Positions 1 through 10,394 of a stretch of 64,000 nt of DNA are shown here, one piece after another. The notes under the pieces are model-generated. The model saw only the letters and a program-made list of their open reading frames with translations. It did not search any database and was not told the DNA's origin. Source of the stretch: Nitrospira defluvii (lineage in GTDB: Bacteria; Nitrospirota; Nitrospiria; Nitrospirales; Nitrospiraceae); the NCBI RefSeq assembly GCF_905220995.1, contig NZ_CAJNBJ010000018.1, positions 209,506-273,505 on the forward strand, in the 5' to 3' direction. How positions within the stretch are numbered: the stretch's first letter is position 1; every line of letters starts with the position of its first letter. Position numbers and translations under genes: made by a program.

Positions 1-173
1 ACGGCGCTGTTCAAAGTTGCAAGCCCTTGCCCGCTCGACAGGCGCGGCCGATCGCCGCAGTTCTCGATACCGTCGCCGGGTGGTGCGCTCCCGGTTCTCC
101 CCGTTGAAGAGCGAGCCCCCATCCATGCGTTGATCGATACGGGGAACGTATCCTGTCGCTTTCTCGAACAAAA

Positions 174-202
174 TTGACAGGCCCTAGTACCGGTGATAAG
201 TA
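174..202 (+). promoter_or_regulatory. Sigma-70-type promoter for the SH3 protein gene
   Basis: TTGACA at 174-179, a 17-nt spacer, and TAAGTA at 197-202. The Shine-Dalgarno GAGGAGG at 232-238 and ATG at 246 follow at sensible distances. In bases 1-173 I see no gene that can be supported. Confidence 0.55.
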
Positions 203-245
203 CCTACGATGAGAGAGTGATGGTTCCGAATGAGGAGGTCCTCCG

Positions 246-1001
246 ATGGTGTCATCCATGGGCATTCCCGCGATCGGCAGTGAGTGGACAAACTGGCGTC
301 TCCTGTTCGCGAGTCAGCCCGAGCCCGACCTGGAATTTACGGAAGAAGATTTAGAGGAAGCGGCGCCGCCGCCGGCCCCGCCGATGCACGAGCCGAAGCG
401 GTCGAACAAAGGACCGCTGCTGTGGATCCTGCTGCTCCTGCTCGTGGGCGGCATCGGGTACGTAGCCATGGACCCCGATGGAGCCATGCAACTCATCCAG
501 CCGTACATTGATGGTGGAACGGAGACCACTCCGCCGGTGGCCCAACGCCCCGCCCCGCCCGTGCCCAGGCCGGCTGCCGTTCCGACGCCTGCGCCTATCG
601 CAACACCGGCCCCGGCGCCGATGACGAGCGCTCCACCCACGGTGGTTGATAGCGCCCCCGCCGCCCCGGTAGAGACGCCGACCCCGAAGCCCATCCCAGC
701 AACTGCCGCCCCGGCTCCTGCACCGGTCGTCAAGCCAGCCCCGCCGACCATGCGCGTGGCCGGTCCTGTGTTCGCAGAGAGCCAACGTGTGACGGTGGTG
801 GCCGATCCTACTCGACCCAAGGCCCCCATGCCGTTGTTCACCGACGCCATCGGCAGCAAGACCAGCACGACGGTACCGGCCGGCGCGACGCTCACCATTG
901 TAGATGGCGAGTATCAGAAGCGCGGGTGGGTCTATTCCGTACGAACTCAGGACGGCAAAAAGGGCTGGATCTCCGAACGCCATTTGAAGCTGAAACGCTG
1001 A
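246..1001 (+). CDS. Membrane-anchored, proline-rich protein with C-terminal bacterial SH3 domain
   Basis: 251 aa. An acidic N-terminus (about residues 28-42) is followed by a basic patch (EPKRSNKG), one transmembrane segment (about 58-76, LLWILLLLLVGG) and a long Pro/Ala-rich linker (about 93-170) that probably spans the periplasm. The C-terminal 75 residues look like a bacterial SH3 domain (VPAGATLTIVDGEY, GWVYSVRTQDGKKGWI), a fold that often binds peptidoglycan or protein ligands. The start is fixed by GAGGAGG 7 nt upstream; M5 is an alternative. It stands alone between its own promoter and a strong terminator, so it is probably monocistronic. Function is inferred from architecture only. 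Confidence 0.8.
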   Translation: MVSSMGIPAIGSEWTNWRLLFASQPEPDLEFTEEDLEEAAPPPAPPMHEPKRSNKGPLLWILLLLLVGGIGYVAMDPDGAMQLIQPYIDGGTETTPPVAQRPAPPVPRPAAVPTPAPIATPAPAPMTSAPPTVVDSAPAAPVETPTPKPIPATAAPAPAPVVKPAPPTMRVAGPVFAESQRVTVVADPTRPKAPMPLFTDAIGSKTSTTVPAGATLTIVDGEYQKRGWVYSVRTQDGKKGWISERHLKLKR

Positions 1002-1031
1002 CGGCTTCTCGATCGTTCGCCTCCCATACCG

Positions 1032-1070
1032 CGGCCCGTTCCTTCCCGGAACGGGCCGTTGTCTTTTTTT
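1032..1070 (+). terminator. Rho-independent terminator
   Basis: An 11-bp perfect stem (1032-1042 with 1048-1058) has a 5-nt loop and is followed by TTGTCTTTTTTT. It lies 30 nt after the SH3 gene stop. Confidence 0.9.
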
Positions 1071-1157
1071 GCCGGTCTACCCTTGCTATAATGCCGCGCC
1101 CGCTCTACCGGCCCCAACTCGCGGGGATCTCCGCACAAGGATGTATCTGTACGAACT

Positions 1158-1865
1158 ATGAATGAACTACGCGCCATTATTTTTGATTTCGACGGAGTGA
1201 TTGCCGACACTGAACCGCTCCACTTTGCCGCCCTCCAGCGGGTCTTGGTCGGCATTGATATCACGCTGACAGAGGCGGAGTACTACGCAGACTATCTCGG
1301 CTTCGACGATCGCGGATGTTTCCTGGAGGCATTGCGGGCACACAAGCGCGAGGCCTCACCGGCGCTCGTCGGCGAATTGATGGATCGTAAGGCGCAGGCC
1401 TACCTTGCCGCCATCAGGGATCATCTTGCCATTTTCCCGGGGGTGCGCGAACTCGTCCATGACGCCGCCGCGCGCGTTCCACTCGCCATCGCCTCGGGAG
1501 CGCTCCGGAACGAAATCGAAGTGATTTTGGAGGAAGCCGGACTTCGGAAGGCGTTTTGTCATATCACCAGCGCCGAGGACGTCATGCGAGGCAAGCCCGC
1601 GCCTGACCCCTTTCTCCATGCCATGGCCGGGTTGAATCGACAGCCGGCCCAACCGACGTTGACCCCGCAAGACTGCCTGGTGATCGAAGACTCCTTGCCC
1701 GGCATCAGGGCCGCACGGGCGGCAGGCATGAAGGTGCTGGCCGTCGCCAACACCCACACCGTGCAGGACCTGGGTGAGGCCGACGCGATTACCCATTCCC
1801 TCGCCGACACACGGCTCTCCGACCTCCAGTCACGACTGTGGGGACCGGCGCAAGGGCACTCATGA
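1158..1865 (+). CDS. HAD-superfamily phosphatase (beta-phosphoglucomutase / phosphoglycolate phosphatase-like)
   Basis: 235 aa, usual length for a subclass-I HAD enzyme. Motif I DFDGVIAD (D10 nucleophile, D12 acid/base), motif II IASGAL, the motif III lysine in GKPAPDP and motif IV IEDSLPGI are all present. A helical cap sits between motifs I and II, as in beta-phosphoglucomutase and phosphoglycolate phosphatase. The substrate cannot be told from sequence. A TATAAT box at 1087-1092 with no good -35 lies upstream. The stop codon overlaps the next ATG (ATGA at 1862-1865), which implies translational coupling to the cobalamin-binding-type protein. Confidence 0.88.
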   Translation: MNELRAIIFDFDGVIADTEPLHFAALQRVLVGIDITLTEAEYYADYLGFDDRGCFLEALRAHKREASPALVGELMDRKAQAYLAAIRDHLAIFPGVRELVHDAAARVPLAIASGALRNEIEVILEEAGLRKAFCHITSAEDVMRGKPAPDPFLHAMAGLNRQPAQPTLTPQDCLVIEDSLPGIRAARAAGMKVLAVANTHTVQDLGEADAITHSLADTRLSDLQSRLWGPAQGHS

Positions 1866-2779
1866 ACATTTGTTCGCTCGTACCCGGAGCCACTGAGGTC
1901 GTGGCCGCACTCGGGCTCCAAGACCACCTCGTCGGCATCAGCCATGAATGTGACACGCCCCAGACCCTGGCCCATGTTCCGGTGATGGTGCGTGGACGCA
2001 TCGACAGCCACGCGCTTTCGAGCGCAGAGATCGATGCACAGGTCGGCGAGTGGCTTTCAGGTGGTTCCGGGCTCTACGAGTTGGACGAGGCGCGACTCCT
2101 GGCCGCCAAGCCGGATCTCCTCATCACGCAGGATCTCTGTGATGTTTGTGCCATCACACCGACACAGCTCGCCCGGGTCATGCAGACCCTGTCGCCGCCG
2201 CCGCGCATGGTCACGCTCAATCCGCATCGGCTGGACGATGTGCTGCGCGACATTGAAACGCTTGGTGGTGCAATGGAGCGGGAAGAGGCCGGAAGACAGT
2301 TAGCCGCCGCCCTGCGCCGCAGACTCGATGCGCTCCGAACCACGGTACGTGCAGAGCCGTTACGCCCGAAGGTCGCCTGCCTGGAATGGCTCTCCCCGCT
2401 CTACAGCGCCGGCCATTGGGTGCCCGACATGGTGGAAGCCGCGGGCGGCACAGATGCGCTGGCGACTGCGGGAACCCCCTCCCGAAACATTGAGTGGGAG
2501 GCGCTCGCGGGTTGCGCCCCAGATGTGATCGTGCTGATGCCCTGCGGCTTCACCGTCGCACGCACCAAAGCCGAATTGACCGCAGTGACTGAACATCCTG
2601 GATGGCAGCACCTTCCGGCTGTCCAACGAGGCGAGGTCTATCTGGTCGATGCCCTCTCCTACTTCAGCCGCCCCGGCCCGAGATTGGTTGATGGGGTCGA
2701 ACAACTGGCCGCCATCCTTCACCCAACCTGTTATGCCCGCCGCCTCCCGGCTACCGTCGAACGACTTGCAATGCCGTAG
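1862..2779 (+). CDS. BtuF-like periplasmic-binding-fold protein (cobalamin-binding family), cytoplasmic form
   Basis: 305 aa when started at the ATGA overlap with the upstream gene; a longer start at 1838 would lie inside that gene. The opening NICSLVPGATEVVAALG is the typical first strand and helix of the TroA/BtuF fold. Later HECD, TQDLCDVC and PDVIVLMPCG match the cytoplasmic cobalamin-binding-protein-like family found next to varied metabolic genes. There is no signal peptide, so it is unlikely to be a classical ABC transporter receptor, and no permease or ATPase gene is adjacent. Ligand is inferred from family only. Confidence 0.75.
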   Translation: MNICSLVPGATEVVAALGLQDHLVGISHECDTPQTLAHVPVMVRGRIDSHALSSAEIDAQVGEWLSGGSGLYELDEARLLAAKPDLLITQDLCDVCAITPTQLARVMQTLSPPPRMVTLNPHRLDDVLRDIETLGGAMEREEAGRQLAAALRRRLDALRTTVRAEPLRPKVACLEWLSPLYSAGHWVPDMVEAAGGTDALATAGTPSRNIEWEALAGCAPDVIVLMPCGFTVARTKAELTAVTEHPGWQHLPAVQRGEVYLVDALSYFSRPGPRLVDGVEQLAAILHPTCYARRLPATVERLAMP

Positions 2780-2799
2780 ACATCCACCCCGATGACAAA

Positions 2800-3675
2800 A
2801 TGATGACACCGACTCAAGCCCAAACCTATTGCACGACCCTCACCAAGAAAAGCGGGAGCAACTTTTACTACTCGTTCCTGTTTCTGCCCAAGGCCCGGCG
2901 AGACGCCATGTACACCGTCTACGCATTCTGCAAAGAGGTGGATAACGCGGTCGATGAACCGCCTCCCGGCAGCCACCCCCAAGAGGAGTTGGCACGCTGG
3001 CGTCGGGAACTGGCCGCGGCGTACGACGGGACCCCGACCGTTCCAGTCACGATCAGCCTCGCGCAACATGTCCGTGAACTGTCCATTCCTCACACCTACT
3101 TCGAGGAACTCATCAAGGGCGTGGAGATGGACCTCACCACCAAGCGCTATGCCACCTTCGATCAGTTATCGCTCTACTGTTATCGTGTCGCCTCGGTCGT
3201 GGGGTTGATTTGTCTCCATGTGTTCGGCACCACCTCACCTCGGGCGCAGGACTATGCGGTCAATCTCGGCATGGCGTTTCAATTGACCAACATTCTGCGC
3301 GATCTGGGCAACGACGCTGAATGCGGCCGCGTCTACCTACCTCAGGAAGACTTCGCGCGCTTCGGCTATCGGGAGGAAGACCTCCTTCACCGGCGATACA
3401 AGCCTGAATTCACGGACCTCATGAAATTCGAAGTCGCGCGGGCGAAGGAGTATTACGCCAAGGCCGCACGGGCCCTGGAGTCGCTGCCGCGGAATGAACG
3501 CCAGGCCCTGACCGTGGCTGAAATCATGCGCGGCGTGTACGGCAGAATTCTGCAGCGCATCGAGGAATCCGGATATCGCGTGCTGGGAGATCGCGTCACC
3601 CTGTCCTCCAGCCATCGATTGGCGGTGGCCGCCGGCGTCTGGCTACGCTCGCGCTTACCGTCTACCACTCCATGA
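2800..3675 (+). CDS. hpnD: Presqualene diphosphate synthase
   Basis: 291 aa, a head-to-head prenyl synthase that condenses two farnesyl diphosphates to presqualene diphosphate, the first step of bacterial squalene and hopanoid synthesis. The first Asp-rich motif appears as EVDNAVDE (46-53). The second region reads NILRDLGNDAECGRVYLP, typical of the squalene/phytoene synthase family. The next gene encodes HpnE, its pathway partner, and the two overlap by ATGA, which supports HpnD over phytoene synthase. HpnC, normally third in this trio, is not in the window. Two adjacent ATGs (2800 and 2803) exist and neither has a clear Shine-Dalgarno. Confidence 0.88.
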   Translation: MMTPTQAQTYCTTLTKKSGSNFYYSFLFLPKARRDAMYTVYAFCKEVDNAVDEPPPGSHPQEELARWRRELAAAYDGTPTVPVTISLAQHVRELSIPHTYFEELIKGVEMDLTTKRYATFDQLSLYCYRVASVVGLICLHVFGTTSPRAQDYAVNLGMAFQLTNILRDLGNDAECGRVYLPQEDFARFGYREEDLLHRRYKPEFTDLMKFEVARAKEYYAKAARALESLPRNERQALTVAEIMRGVYGRILQRIEESGYRVLGDRVTLSSSHRLAVAAGVWLRSRLPSTTP

Positions 3676-4997
3676 GCCGTCAGGTGCTCATCTTCGGCGG
3701 AGGACTCGCAGGCCTCACCGCGGCCCTGCACCTTGCGACCTCCGGGCATGCCGTCACCATCCTCGAACAGGCCGACCAAGTAGGCGGACGCCTCCGCCAT
3801 GCGCCGCCACCGATTCTCCTCGAAGCCCACCACGCCACCTGGTCACTCCTTCACAACCTCGGCACCGACTTCGCCGCTCGACAGCTGCGACACACGCCGC
3901 TCGAATTCCTGCAAGCCACCGGCGCCCGCGTCCAGTTTCTCCACCTTCCCCTGCCCAGCCCGCTCAATACCCTGCTCGGAACGACTCTCTTCCAAGGCCT
4001 CTCCATGCGTGATCGTTGGCACCTGCTGTCCTTTCTCGAGCGGACGTGGGAACAGGATCCGCCCTTGCCGAACGACCTGGATACACGAGCCGCCGACGAA
4101 TGGCTCACGAGCATCGGCCAGTCCGAGCCGGCGCGACACGGCGTCTGGAACAGTCTCGCCCGGTTGTTGTTGGGAGCCGCGCTACCGATGGTGTCCGCAG
4201 GCCTGTTCATGCGTACCCTGCGGCGATGCTTTCTCACCGGCGCCCGCGCCACGAAGCTGATCGTGCCTCCGCAGGGAGTCGATACGTTCTTGCTGGCGCC
4301 GCTGAAGGCGCGTCTCGATACACTGGGAGTACAGTTTCGGATGACTGCACCAGTCGCCCAACTGCACTTTGCCCAACACCGTGTGACGAATGTCGAACTG
4401 ACGGATCGCACCAGGCTCACCGCCGACTGGTACATCTCCGCACTGCCCCACAACCGGCTGACCCCGCTGCTGCCGGAACGGGTCGTGACCCACTATGCCT
4501 ATTTCCAACAACTGAGCCACCTCAGCGAATCCTCCATGCTGGTGGTTCGCCTCCACCTCGACCGACCGGCTGACCACACACAGCTCGTCCTCTTGGAAGG
4601 GAAAACGTTCCATTGGATGATCCGGCACGCCGATGAGACACGACACAACCAGGCGTCGGTGATCTGGGCTATTGCCGTCGGAGAGCCGAGTCTTCTGCCG
4701 CAATCGCAAGAGGACCTGATCCGACTCGCACGGGAAGATGTGGCGGCCACCTTTCCGGCAGAGACACCGTCCCGCCATGTCCTGGACGCGGAGATCCTCC
4801 GCCTGCCGTCGGCCATGCTCTCGGCCAGACCCGGCGCGCAACAATTCCGACCACTCTCGACCAGCCCCTTCACTAATTTTTTGGTCGCCGGCGCCTGGAC
4901 CGACACGGGATGGCCGGCCAATCATGAATCGGCCATTCTGAGCGGCCAGCGTTGCGCCACCGCGCTCGCTGCCGTGCCGCCGGATTCACACCGGTAA
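3672..4997 (+). CDS. hpnE: Hydroxysqualene dehydroxylase (FAD-dependent)
   Basis: 441 aa flavoprotein of the amine oxidase/phytoene desaturase superfamily. The N-terminal dinucleotide-binding loop is GGGLAGLTAALHLATSG, followed by E31 (ILEQADQVGGRL) for the ribose of FAD. The C-terminal FAD-contact segment reads LVAGAWTDTGWPA and ESAILSG. In the HpnCDE route this enzyme reduces hydroxysqualene to squalene. Its start codon overlaps the hpnD stop (ATGA), so the two are co-translated. Recognition rests on the fold plus the hpnD linkage. Confidence 0.88.
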   Translation: MSRQVLIFGGGLAGLTAALHLATSGHAVTILEQADQVGGRLRHAPPPILLEAHHATWSLLHNLGTDFAARQLRHTPLEFLQATGARVQFLHLPLPSPLNTLLGTTLFQGLSMRDRWHLLSFLERTWEQDPPLPNDLDTRAADEWLTSIGQSEPARHGVWNSLARLLLGAALPMVSAGLFMRTLRRCFLTGARATKLIVPPQGVDTFLLAPLKARLDTLGVQFRMTAPVAQLHFAQHRVTNVELTDRTRLTADWYISALPHNRLTPLLPERVVTHYAYFQQLSHLSESSMLVVRLHLDRPADHTQLVLLEGKTFHWMIRHADETRHNQASVIWAIAVGEPSLLPQSQEDLIRLAREDVAATFPAETPSRHVLDAEILRLPSAMLSARPGAQQFRPLSTSPFTNFLVAGAWTDTGWPANHESAILSGQRCATALAAVPPDSHR

Positions 4998-5080
4998 TCT
5001 TCGCCGTTCCCCTCCGGCATCACGTTGACAAGACGGGGGACCACGACTAAGATTCGGCTCTCCACCCGGATCTGTCGCCC

Positions 5081-5752
5081 ATGTCCTCACCTCTGATCGC
5101 GCTGCAGGAGCTTGCGGCGTCACTGCACAATTGCCAACGCTGTCCCCTCGCCACACTCGGACGGCGACAAGTCGTCTTCGGCGTGGGCAACCCGCAGGCG
5201 TCGGTCATGTTTGTCGGGGAAGCGCCCGGATATCACGAAGACCAGAAAGGGGAGCCGTTTGTCGGCGCGGCCGGTCAATTGCTCAATGAATTGCTTCAGT
5301 CGGCCGGCCTCTCTCGGGCGGATATCTATATCGCCAACGTGATCAAATGTCGCCCACCCAATAATCGCGACCCCGAACCTCAGGAAGTCGACACTTGCAA
5401 GCCCTTCCTCTTGAAACAGATTGCGCTCATCCGCCCAAAGATTGTCTGCTCGCTTGGCAACTGGGCCACCCAGACGTTACTGGAACGTAAAGTCGGCATT
5501 ACCAGAGTGCGGGGACAGGTGTTCTACCTGAAAGATTTTGTGCTCTTTCCCCTGCTGCATCCAGCCGCAGCGTTGCATCAGGCCGCCATGCTGCCGCCGT
5601 TGCGTGAGGATTTCCAGAAACTGAAGGCGTTTCTCGACCGGCACAGCACGCCTGCTAAACCGGAGACAGCAGCCTCGTCCGGCGCAGCACACACGGTCCA
5701 GATCGAGCGTCCGGCCGCCGCTGCCCAACAGATGGATTTATTCGGATCGTAG
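5081..5752 (+). CDS. Family-4 (Fe-S) uracil-DNA glycosylase
   Basis: 223 aa. Four cysteines expected to hold a 4Fe-4S cluster are visible: C18 and C21 (NCQRC), C90 (VIKCRPP) and C106 (DTCKPF). Catalytic motif A is GEAPGYHEDQKGEPFVG (about 47-62) and motif B is LLHPAAALH near residue 160. This matches the type 4/5 uracil-DNA glycosylase fold, which removes uracil from DNA. The Ala/Pro-rich C-terminal tail ends QQMDLFGS, which resembles a beta-clamp-binding motif (inference). A family-1 Ung is also encoded at 60.9 kb. Confidence 0.9.
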   Translation: MSSPLIALQELAASLHNCQRCPLATLGRRQVVFGVGNPQASVMFVGEAPGYHEDQKGEPFVGAAGQLLNELLQSAGLSRADIYIANVIKCRPPNNRDPEPQEVDTCKPFLLKQIALIRPKIVCSLGNWATQTLLERKVGITRVRGQVFYLKDFVLFPLLHPAAALHQAAMLPPLREDFQKLKAFLDRHSTPAKPETAASSGAAHTVQIERPAAAAQQMDLFGS

Positions 5753-5816
5753 CGAGAAGAAGAAGGGCCGCCCGCCTCGCCTGAACAGGAAGGGCGGACG
5801 GCGGCGTGAAGTTCAA

Positions 5817-6272
5817 TTAGCTACGGGCAGAGCTGCTCTCAGTGCCGGCCTCGGAAGCGGTTTCCTCTGCCGTTGGTTCCACTGCCGCCTCATCCTCCGG
5901 AGCGCCGAACCACTGCACGAGCATCTCTTCCCACCAGGCCTCATCAATGTCCGGCCCCGGATCGGTTCCCAGAAGGGCAACATCCTCGGCTGTTATCCCC
6001 TGCCCGACGAGATGGGGCTGGAACTTTGCCCGATCGATCACTTCTTTCGTGGCATACCCACCGAGAATCCAGGAGTCCGGATCAGCCCGCCTGGACTTGT
6101 ACGCCTTAAGATTCAACTTCAGGTACAGAAAAATCTGCTGCTGCCGCTCATCACCGACTCCGCTCTGGGGCAAACTGAGCGTCTTCTCAATTTTCTTCCG
6201 CCAATGTCGATCGTCGTACCGTGAGGTGATCAATTGCAACATGCTTTTTCCGAGTTCGGCATCCAGCGCCAT
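5817..6272 (-). CDS. Hypothetical protein, soluble, acidic C-terminus
   Basis: 151 aa from the chosen ATG at 6272, which has AAGGAAA about 9 nt upstream. A longer reading from 6353 lacks such a site. The protein starts MALDAELGKSMLQLITSRYD and has a basic, aromatic middle (RHWRKKIEKT, FLYLKLNLKAYKSRR). It ends in an Ala/Glu-rich low-complexity tail from about residue 125. I see no signal peptide, membrane helix or motif that names a family. It lies downstream of tldE on the same strand with a 97-nt gap. A GC-rich imperfect hairpin (5768-5802, no U-tract) separates it from the convergent glycosylase gene. Confidence 0.7.
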   Translation of the reverse strand: MALDAELGKSMLQLITSRYDDRHWRKKIEKTLSLPQSGVGDERQQQIFLYLKLNLKAYKSRRADPDSWILGGYATKEVIDRAKFQPHLVGQGITAEDVALLGTDPGPDIDEAWWEEMLVQWFGAPEDEAAVEPTAEETASEAGTESSSARS

Positions 6273-6369
6273 AATGTGTTTCCTTACTGTCTGCTGATAA
6301 TTGCTGATCGCCGAGTGCGGAGCGCCCTGAGCATGAGCCCGGCCGCGCATCACCGGCCTTCCAACCGAT

Positions 6370-7728
6370 CTAGTTGCCCGCCACCATCATTTCCGTAATC
6401 TTCACAGTCGGGCTGGCAATCCGTCCACGGAACACCAAATCGGACCCGATGGTCTCGATGGTGGCGTACATCTGCTTGAGGTTGCCGGCGATGGTAATCT
6501 CTTCGACCGGGTAGGCCAACTCCCCGTTCTCGATCCAAAACCCACTCGCGCCGCGTGAATAATCTCCGGTCACCATATTGATCCCGAACCCGATCAAATC
6601 GGTGACATAGAGTCCCTGTTTCACGGTTGCGAGAATCTGCTCCGGCCCGGTGGTTCCCGGCACCATGTAGAAATTGGTTGGGCCGGCGGAGGGACTTTCC
6701 CCGATGCTGCGCGATGCATTGCCCGTGGATGGCAGCCCCAGTTTTTTCCCCGAATAGGTATCCAATAAATAACTCGTCAGGCGGCCGCGTTCCACCATCG
6801 CCTGCTTCCGCGTCGGGAGTCCTTCACCGTCGAACGGCCGCGTACCAAGCCCACCAGGCATCCGTCCATCGTCATAAATGGTCACAAAGTCCGGCGCGAT
6901 TTGCTGGCCGAGTTGCCCGATGAGAAAGGAAGCACCTTTATAGAGCGCATACCCCGACAGCGCACTGCAGAGATGACTGAGGAGGCTCCCCGCCACCTCC
7001 GGATCGAAAATCACCGGGACTCGACCGGTCGGCACTTTACGCGCCCCCAGTTTTCGGACCGTCCGTCTTGTGGCTTCCTGCCCGATGGCCTCCGGGCTCT
7101 CCAGCTTCGAGAACGCGCGATTGACGCCATACCAATAGTCTCGCTGCATGCCCGTCTCGTTGGAGGCAATGGGCGAGACCGACAAGGAAAAGCTGCTGTT
7201 GGCATACTGACCCAAAAATCCGTGACTGTTGGCCAGGATGATCCGCCCTGAGGAGGAATCGCACTCGCCCCCTTCCGAGTTGGTAATACGAGAATCAGCG
7301 GCAAACGCGGCCCGTTCGGCGCGAAGCGCGAGATCAATCTGCTGATCGGTTTGTAGTTTCGTCGCGTCGTAGATGTTCAGATCCGGACACTCCGCGGCAT
7401 AGTGCCCCGGCTCGGGCAATCCAGACACGGGATCCTCAACGACCGCCTTGGCCAGGGCGCAGGTCTCTCCTACGAACCGATCGAGAGAGTCGGCAGAAAA
7501 ATCGGAGGTCGAGGCACTGGCGGAGCGTTGGCCGAAAAAAACCCGCAACCCCAGCCGTTTCTCACGCGCCTTCGTCAGACGATCGACGGCTCCCATTCGA
7601 ACTTGTACCGAGAGCGTCTCCCCATCGGCAACCATCACGTCCGCTGCCGTCGCCCCCTGTTTCGCGGCTCGAGCCAGCAGATCCTGGGCGACATTGGTAT
7701 AGTCCGGTGCTGCGATCTCACGTGTCAT
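6370..7728 (-). CDS. pmbA: TldE/PmbA-family subunit of the TldD-TldE metalloprotease
   Basis: 452 aa, full length for the family. Typical segments are VADGETLSVQVRMGAVD near the N-terminus and IFDPEVAGSLLSHLCSALSG in the middle. The C-terminal half carries FDGEGLPTRK, SGNAS-like loops and TGDYSRGASGFWIENGE. As usual for TldE it has no HExxxH metal site; that is on TldD. The complex degrades unfolded peptides and matures peptide products such as microcin B17 in E. coli. Only 2 nt separate its start from the tldD stop, so the two subunits are co-expressed. No peptide-maturation cluster is nearby, so a general role is likelier. Confidence 0.9.
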   Translation of the reverse strand: MTREIAAPDYTNVAQDLLARAAKQGATAADVMVADGETLSVQVRMGAVDRLTKAREKRLGLRVFFGQRSASASTSDFSADSLDRFVGETCALAKAVVEDPVSGLPEPGHYAAECPDLNIYDATKLQTDQQIDLALRAERAAFAADSRITNSEGGECDSSSGRIILANSHGFLGQYANSSFSLSVSPIASNETGMQRDYWYGVNRAFSKLESPEAIGQEATRRTVRKLGARKVPTGRVPVIFDPEVAGSLLSHLCSALSGYALYKGASFLIGQLGQQIAPDFVTIYDDGRMPGGLGTRPFDGEGLPTRKQAMVERGRLTSYLLDTYSGKKLGLPSTGNASRSIGESPSAGPTNFYMVPGTTGPEQILATVKQGLYVTDLIGFGINMVTGDYSRGASGFWIENGELAYPVEEITIAGNLKQMYATIETIGSDLVFRGRIASPTVKITEMMVAGN

Positions 7729-7730
7729 GG

Positions 7731-9167
<1,437 letters not shown>

Positions 9168-9183
9168 GAAAATTCTCCTCTCC

Positions 9184-9377
9184 TAACCCGCATGATTCAT
9201 GAGCGCTTCTGCTGCACTCGCCGATCCGCTACTGCGACGAGCCTTCGGCCGGCGGGCTCGCCCCTCGGCCCCTCAACGTACTGCACGAGTACGATTCGGG
9301 CCCTCCCGGCTCCGCGCGCCGGTCTCGCCACGCGGCCCAACGATTTCGCGACGAACCGTCATGAATCATGCGGGCTA
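9184..9377. repeat. MITE-like inverted-repeat element, about 190 bp
   Basis: The ends are a perfect 16-bp inverted repeat (9187-9202 and 9359-9374), extended to 18 of 19 bp if flanks are counted. The interior folds into further hairpins: CGAGCC/GGCTCG around 9240-9265, CGTACT/AGTACG around 9278-9294, and CCGGC/GCCGG around 9306-9322. No protein is convincing in it. The size, terminal repeats and internal palindromes fit a MITE or a large REP-type element. It occupies the space between tldD and uppS. Confidence 0.7.
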
Positions 9378-9565
9378 ACGGTGCGTGAGTATAACGTACT
9401 CATTTCCGGAGGCGCAATGCGAACACGTTCGAACCATCTGCAAATACAGCGAAATCGGGAAATACTGTTTGACTTTACCAGACCTCACCGCTAGACTCGG
9501 CCTACGAGATTAGGGCTTCCGCTGCAGAACATACGTGCATCAGCAACAGGTGCCCACACCGCTCC

Positions 9566-10351
9566 ATGAACGATCCGCAATCCCCCGACATTGAGCCACC
9601 CCCCGACTCTGATCTGCTCTCGCAACTCGACCCGGACCTGTTGCCCAAACATCTGGCCGTGATCATGGACGGCAACGGTCGATGGGCTGAGCTCCGAGGG
9701 CTGCCCCGCATCGCCGGACATCAGGAAGGCATCAAATCCGTGCGTGAGCTCATTTCGCTCTCGCTCGAACTCGGCATTAACATCCTGACGATCTATGCGT
9801 TTTCTCAGGAAAACTGGAACAGGCCGGCCCAGGAAATCACGGCATTGATGGGTCTCTTGGAGCATTATCTCTCGACCGAGCGATCGAGCCTGGTCGAAAA
9901 GGGTGTACGCTTCCAAACGATCGGCCGTGTGACGGCACTGCCTGCGTCGGCGCTCCAATGGGTACGCACCACCGAACGGGAAACGGCGCATCTGGACAAG
10001 TTGATCCTCAACGTCGCCCTCAGCTACGGCGGCCGGGCGGAACTGGTCGATGCGGCCAAGGATCTCGCGCGGGCCGTACAAGGAGGCCGGCTCTCGATCG
10101 ACCAGATCGACGAACGGGTCATGCAGCAGGCGCTCTATACCCACGATCTCCCCGATCCCGATCTCCTGATTCGGACCAGCGGGGAGACGCGAATCAGCAA
10201 CTTTCTGTTATGGCAACTGGCCTATACGGAACTCTACTTCACCCCGACTCTCTGGCCGGATTTCCGTCGACGCGAAACGTTGGTCGCGCTGATTGAATAC
10301 CAGCGGCGCGAGCGCCGTTTCGGTCGAGTGTTCAGCAGCGTGTCCTCCTAG
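9566..10351 (+). CDS. uppS: Undecaprenyl diphosphate synthase (cis-prenyltransferase)
   Basis: 261 aa. The hallmark HLAVIMDGNGRWA holds the catalytic Asp (D35). It is followed by GHQEGIKSVRE, YAFSQENWNRP and, near the end, LIRTSGETRISNFLLWQ and ELYFTPTLWPDF. The enzyme extends farnesyl diphosphate to C55 undecaprenyl diphosphate, the lipid carrier for peptidoglycan and LPS. It opens the conserved run uppS-cdsA-dxr-rseP-proS. The N-terminal extension of about 28 residues is Pro/Asp-rich, and no strong Shine-Dalgarno is seen before the ATG. Confidence 0.96.
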   Translation: MNDPQSPDIEPPPDSDLLSQLDPDLLPKHLAVIMDGNGRWAELRGLPRIAGHQEGIKSVRELISLSLELGINILTIYAFSQENWNRPAQEITALMGLLEHYLSTERSSLVEKGVRFQTIGRVTALPASALQWVRTTERETAHLDKLILNVALSYGGRAELVDAAKDLARAVQGGRLSIDQIDERVMQQALYTHDLPDPDLLIRTSGETRISNFLLWQLAYTELYFTPTLWPDFRRRETLVALIEYQRRERRFGRVFSSVSS

Positions 10352-10394
10352 TCTCTTCGTGGTGAAACCCGGAGCATGCCAGTGCGAGGAGACG

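Noticed and set aside
351..983. Long minus-strand open frame (about 210 codons) opposite the SH3 protein
   Set aside because: It mirrors the Pro/Ala-rich linker of the plus-strand gene, has His/Arg/Gly low-complexity sequence, and lacks a ribosome-binding site.
9491..10144. Minus-strand open frame of about 217 codons opposite uppS
   Set aside because: Fully inside the highly conserved uppS; no domain.
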